Shown here piece by piece: positions 61,517-64,000 of a stretch of 64,000 bases of DNA (positions are counted from its first letter, which is position 1; the number at the start of each line of letters is the position of its first letter). Below the pieces are notes generated by a model. That model did not search any database. It worked only from the letters and a program-made list of their open reading frames with translations, and was not told the origin of the DNA. The position numbers were made by a program, and so were the translations under genes. Source of the stretch: Asparagopsis taxiformis (Eukaryota > Rhodophyta > Florideophyceae > Bonnemaisoniales > Bonnemaisoniaceae); the NCBI GenBank assembly GCA_030407315.1, contig JALQPE010000441.1, positions 32,856-96,855 on the forward strand, written 5' to 3'.

Positions 61517-62804
61517 CTTGACACGGAGCGAGGTGACAAATTTGTTGAAGCTGTATCCAGATGAGGTGATATCTGCGATAGCTGCTTCTGCCCATGGCTG
61601 TCGGATGACGGCCTGCGGAGGAAGTGTGACTTGTTCTCGTCACGGCGGAAGGCAGGAGGATATATTGCGGAGCAAGTGAGTTGATTGTGTCAACGAGTCT
61701 TGTCAAGCACTCATCGGCATCTGACACATCAGCCTTTCTCCTAATCTTCTCAAACGTCAGAGTACTCAGCTTTGTTAGCACTGACAGTTGACGGGCTTCA
61801 TTGTCATACTCACCGTCATGACTTCAACCAGTTCGTCGTAGCTCATCTTCGAGTGAGTGTTATCACAGAAGAAGATGCGTGCAGCACCATCAAACAGGTT
61901 GATGAAGAAGCGAGTCTTCTGTACGTATGACAGTTCATACTGCGCCGAGCATATCTCCTAGTCCATGATACTACGTCGAATGGATTGCTGTTTACCTCCA
62001 GTAAACTTTGCATCTCGGAAGTGGGATGATACAGCGGCAGCTTTCCTATGAGAGTCATTCGCGTCTTGGGCGGTAGAAGCAGAGGGTGGCAACTTCATTT
62101 TCGCAGGTTGGACACGAGGTGTCATTGCGTCATTCTCTTCTAGAATCTGGAATGATTTAGGAAAACGGGGCGTATAGCGGCGGTGACTCATTTGTCCTTC
62201 TCTCTGTGTGTCCGGCGGTGGTGTAGACACAGGAGTTGACAAGCGGCGTCTGACTCCATCCTCATTAGCAGGAGTGTCAGGTAATGACGATCTTCTGTTG
62301 GTCGTGTGGGGAGTCGTTTACGTTGGACTGACAGGGCGGCGAGGAGTCTCTTGCAAAATTTCCGGTAAAGCGTCCGGCACAGTCTGCATCTTGTAGAATT
62401 CATCAAGATACTTCTCGACCATTTCGTCAGAAGGGTTGTGCACACAGGCGAGCCAAATGAATATACCAACAGAGGGGTTTGACAAAACTTCATGGCCGAG
62501 TCGGTCAGTGATATTACTAGGAACCTTTAGACAACCATACAACTCAGCAGTTTCCTTCAACAGAATCATAGGGTTTTCAAATAGTTCTTGCGTAAATAAC
62601 TTCCTTGGAGGAGGGATCAGTGACAGGATGTAGGCCGTCAGGATCTCAGGTGGGCTTTCGGATCCAATCTCATTTTGTCTTGAGCGTTTGCAAAGCAGCG
62701 AAGCGAAATGTTTCACCAATGTCAGTGACAGCGTCACATTCATTGCACATCTTGATCAAACGATCGCGTCGGGCCTTCTTGTCTTCGATTGGCGTGTCAG
62801 CCAT
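61517..62804 (-). pseudogene. Copia D gag (several frame changes)
   Basis: The ATG at 62804 opens MADTPIEDKKARRDRLIKMCNECD and continues about 45 residues to a stop in an A-rich run. The Gag body then continues in a second frame (PPEILTAYILSLIPPPRKLF, VPSNITDRLGHEVLSNPSVGIFIW, EKYLDEFYKMQTVPDALPEIL), a third (RRYTPRFPKSFQILEEND) and further broken pieces near 61800-62060 and 61480-61780. A Gag role is deduced from position and from the downstream knuckle. Confidence 0.65.
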
Positions 62805-62844
62805 CACGGTTCTCTCGCGGCAATACAGACGCTAAATCCGGATT

Positions 62845-63050
62845 TGTCGTAAGCCTGCCTTTCAGCGAGAGGTCACTATCGGACGGCGGTCCAAGCCCCC
62901 GTATGTTACTCGATAGCAACGTATGTTATGGTAAACAGACCGGGTCAGTTGTCACACTCCAATAGAATGTCAAACAAGCGGTAGCGTAGTTGGCGAGCGG
63001 GCGGTGAGCGAGCGGGCGGTGGAAGAGCGGGTGCGCGCGTGGGACTGGCA
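62845..63050 (-). repeat. Copia D 5' LTR
   Basis: Adjoins the gag leader (ATG at 62804). It is the right-hand partner of 43175-43361. The primer-binding site should lie in 62805-62844, but I recognise no tRNA match there. Confidence 0.65.
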
Positions 63051-63076
63051 AAGCACTACGGTGTTGAGAATGAAAA

Positions 63077-63430
63077 CAGACAGTAAATTTACTGTCTGAG
63101 ACAGTAAAATTACTGTCTGGCCAAGACAGTGCGCGGAGACAGTAAAATTTACTGTCTGGAAATTTCAGAATACTGCTGCAGCAGTAAACTGGCACGAATC
63201 TGGACAGTACCAAAAACAGTAAAAATTTACTGTCCAGAACAGTAAATTTTACCTGTCCGGAAGTGTTGCCGCCAGACAGTATGTGCATTGTACCGTACAT
63301 TTTACTGTCTGAGACAATACATGTGTACTGTATTACTGCACTGTCTGGGGAAATCTGTAGACAGTAGTGTAGATAGCAAATTGTATTGTCTGCGGGTAGT
63401 ACCGTGCATTGTTTGACAACACTGTCTGGT
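63077..63430. repeat. Cluster of GACAGTA/TACTGTC palindromes
   Basis: At least ten copies of ACAGTA or TACTGT on both strands within 350 bp, several paired into near-perfect palindromes. The best is GACAGTAAATTTACTGTC, extended by CA/TG to 22 bp at 63077-63098. Others lie at 63099-63118, 63136-63159, 63216-63235 and 63237-63258. It lies just outside the copia D 5' LTR. Confidence 0.85.
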
Positions 63431-63970
63431 GGAGTGGACTTAGAGGAAATATGGAGCATAGTGTTGGTGTGAAGGTAATATTGGAAATGGTGTGTGGGTA
63501 TACGACTATATTAATTGTGATGGTGCTTTACAGATAGTTGGGTGCGGGAAGCTAGATGCTGAATAGGAAGTTGTAGAAAGGAAGATTGGGAGAACAGAAC
63601 ATATCTGGTTTGTCTCACCGTAAGAGAGAATGTACAGAGTAGCTATAATATGTTGAGTTTAGCATTTCAAATTATACCTATCTATCTTTGCATTGAAAGT
63701 GTCTAGTAGGAGACGTCAGTCTGGTAGCGAGGTGTGGTGATTCACAGGACTGTGGGTGGTGCAAAGGAAAGAATACGCACCATCCACCACTAATTTATGA
63801 AAAATAACCGTTACGGAGCACTGAGAAGCATTATTATTATGTAGAGTAAGACAGGATGGATGCTCCACTGGAATGATATTTGCTTCAACACTGCTGTACT
63901 AAGCGTGACATCCTTCCTTCAAAGCACTTCTCCACTTCTCCTTTTAGCAAACTCCAATTGCGAGTTCAAC
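63431..63970. other. Unassigned sequence at the right edge
   Basis: 540 bp of AT-richer sequence without open frames of note. It may be the upstream region of a gene beginning at 63971. Confidence 0.35.
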
Positions 63971-64000
63971 ATGAATCCCGAAACCTCCGTAAGCATCGCC
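63971..64000 (+). CDS. Possible start of a gene running out of the window
   Basis: The ATG at 63971 begins MNPETSVSIA and stays open for the 30 bases available. It is preceded by a pyrimidine-rich stretch (CTTCTCCACTTCTCC) like the leader of the TIR gene. Too short to judge. Confidence 0.2.
   Translation, partial: MNPETSVSIA

Larger units (their letters stand above)
43175..63050 (-). mobile_element. Copia D: second copia lineage, split by gypsy C
   Basis: Terminal direct repeats of about 187 bp (43175-43361) and 206 bp (62845-63050) flank copia genes on the - strand. Without gypsy C the element is about 5.9 kb. Its proteins are clearly different from copia 1/2: a CCHC knuckle, a YVDDML-type RT and a different integrase. 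The bases outside the two repeats (AATAT and AAGCA) do not match, so either the ends are mis-set or the element was rearranged. Confidence 0.7.

Noticed and set aside
63077..63430. CRISPR-like array
   Set aside because: Repeats are palindromic, irregularly spaced and of variable length with no uniform spacers, and the context is eukaryotic.
62926..63459. 177-codon - frame with repeated SDSKFTV peptides
   Set aside because: Generated by translating the GACAGTA/TACTGTC palindromes and the copia D LTR; no independent support.

Overview
This is a eukaryotic, retrotransposon-dominated window. I see no bacterial-type operons, no rRNA and no convincing tRNA. The style (intronless genes, stacked LTR elements, DIRS-like elements, copia elements with LTRs of only about 110 bp, a C-terminal TIR on an NB-ARC/WD40 protein) suggests a red alga, perhaps a florideophyte such as Chondrus. 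That assignment is inference and I could not test it by search.

Layout. (1) 1-6148: 3' half of a chromodomain gypsy element (gypsy A, + strand), with the pol C-terminus, a spacer carrying repeats, a large ORF on the opposite strand, a polypurine tract and an 807-bp 3' LTR. (2) 6149-10183: two DIRS fragments in opposite orientation. A 3' end (+) abuts an RNase H-truncated copy (-). (3) 10451-19566: the only host-like gene, an NB-ARC - WD40 - TIR protein with a possible N-terminal lipid-anchor motif. It is split by a young 4.7-kb copia element (copia 1, TSD CGCCG) and also carries an in-frame TGA and an N-terminal frame change. (4) 19567-21973: intergenic. (5) 21979-42499: copia 2, whose real length is about 4.6 kb. 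A 6.0-kb DIRS element sits inside its 113-bp 3' LTR and a 9.9-kb gypsy element (gypsy B, TSD GACGC) inside its pol. The outer TSD GCCCC still matches across 20.5 kb. (6) 43175-63050: a second, different copia lineage (copia D), split in its integrase by full-length gypsy C (46213-60157, TSD CAAGG). Gypsy C itself carries a 778-bp solo LTR (TSD ATAGC). (7) 63050-64000: a cluster of short palindromes, then unassigned sequence.

How the parts relate. Gypsy A, B and C are one family. No copy is intact: B keeps an open gag but has lost RT, RNase H and integrase; C keeps an open 1109-aa RT/RH/IN/chromodomain ORF but has single-base breaks in gag and protease. In A and C the stretch between pol and the 3' LTR holds a conserved protein of roughly 950-1000 residues encoded antisense to the element. 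Its start codon lies about 180-210 bp from the 3' LTR, so an outward-reading LTR promoter could express it. This antisense ORF and the NB-ARC/WD40/TIR gene are the two most unusual items. The nesting gives relative ages: the NLR-like gene is older than copia 1; copia 2 is older than its DIRS and gypsy B insertions; copia D is older than gypsy C, which is older than the solo LTR.
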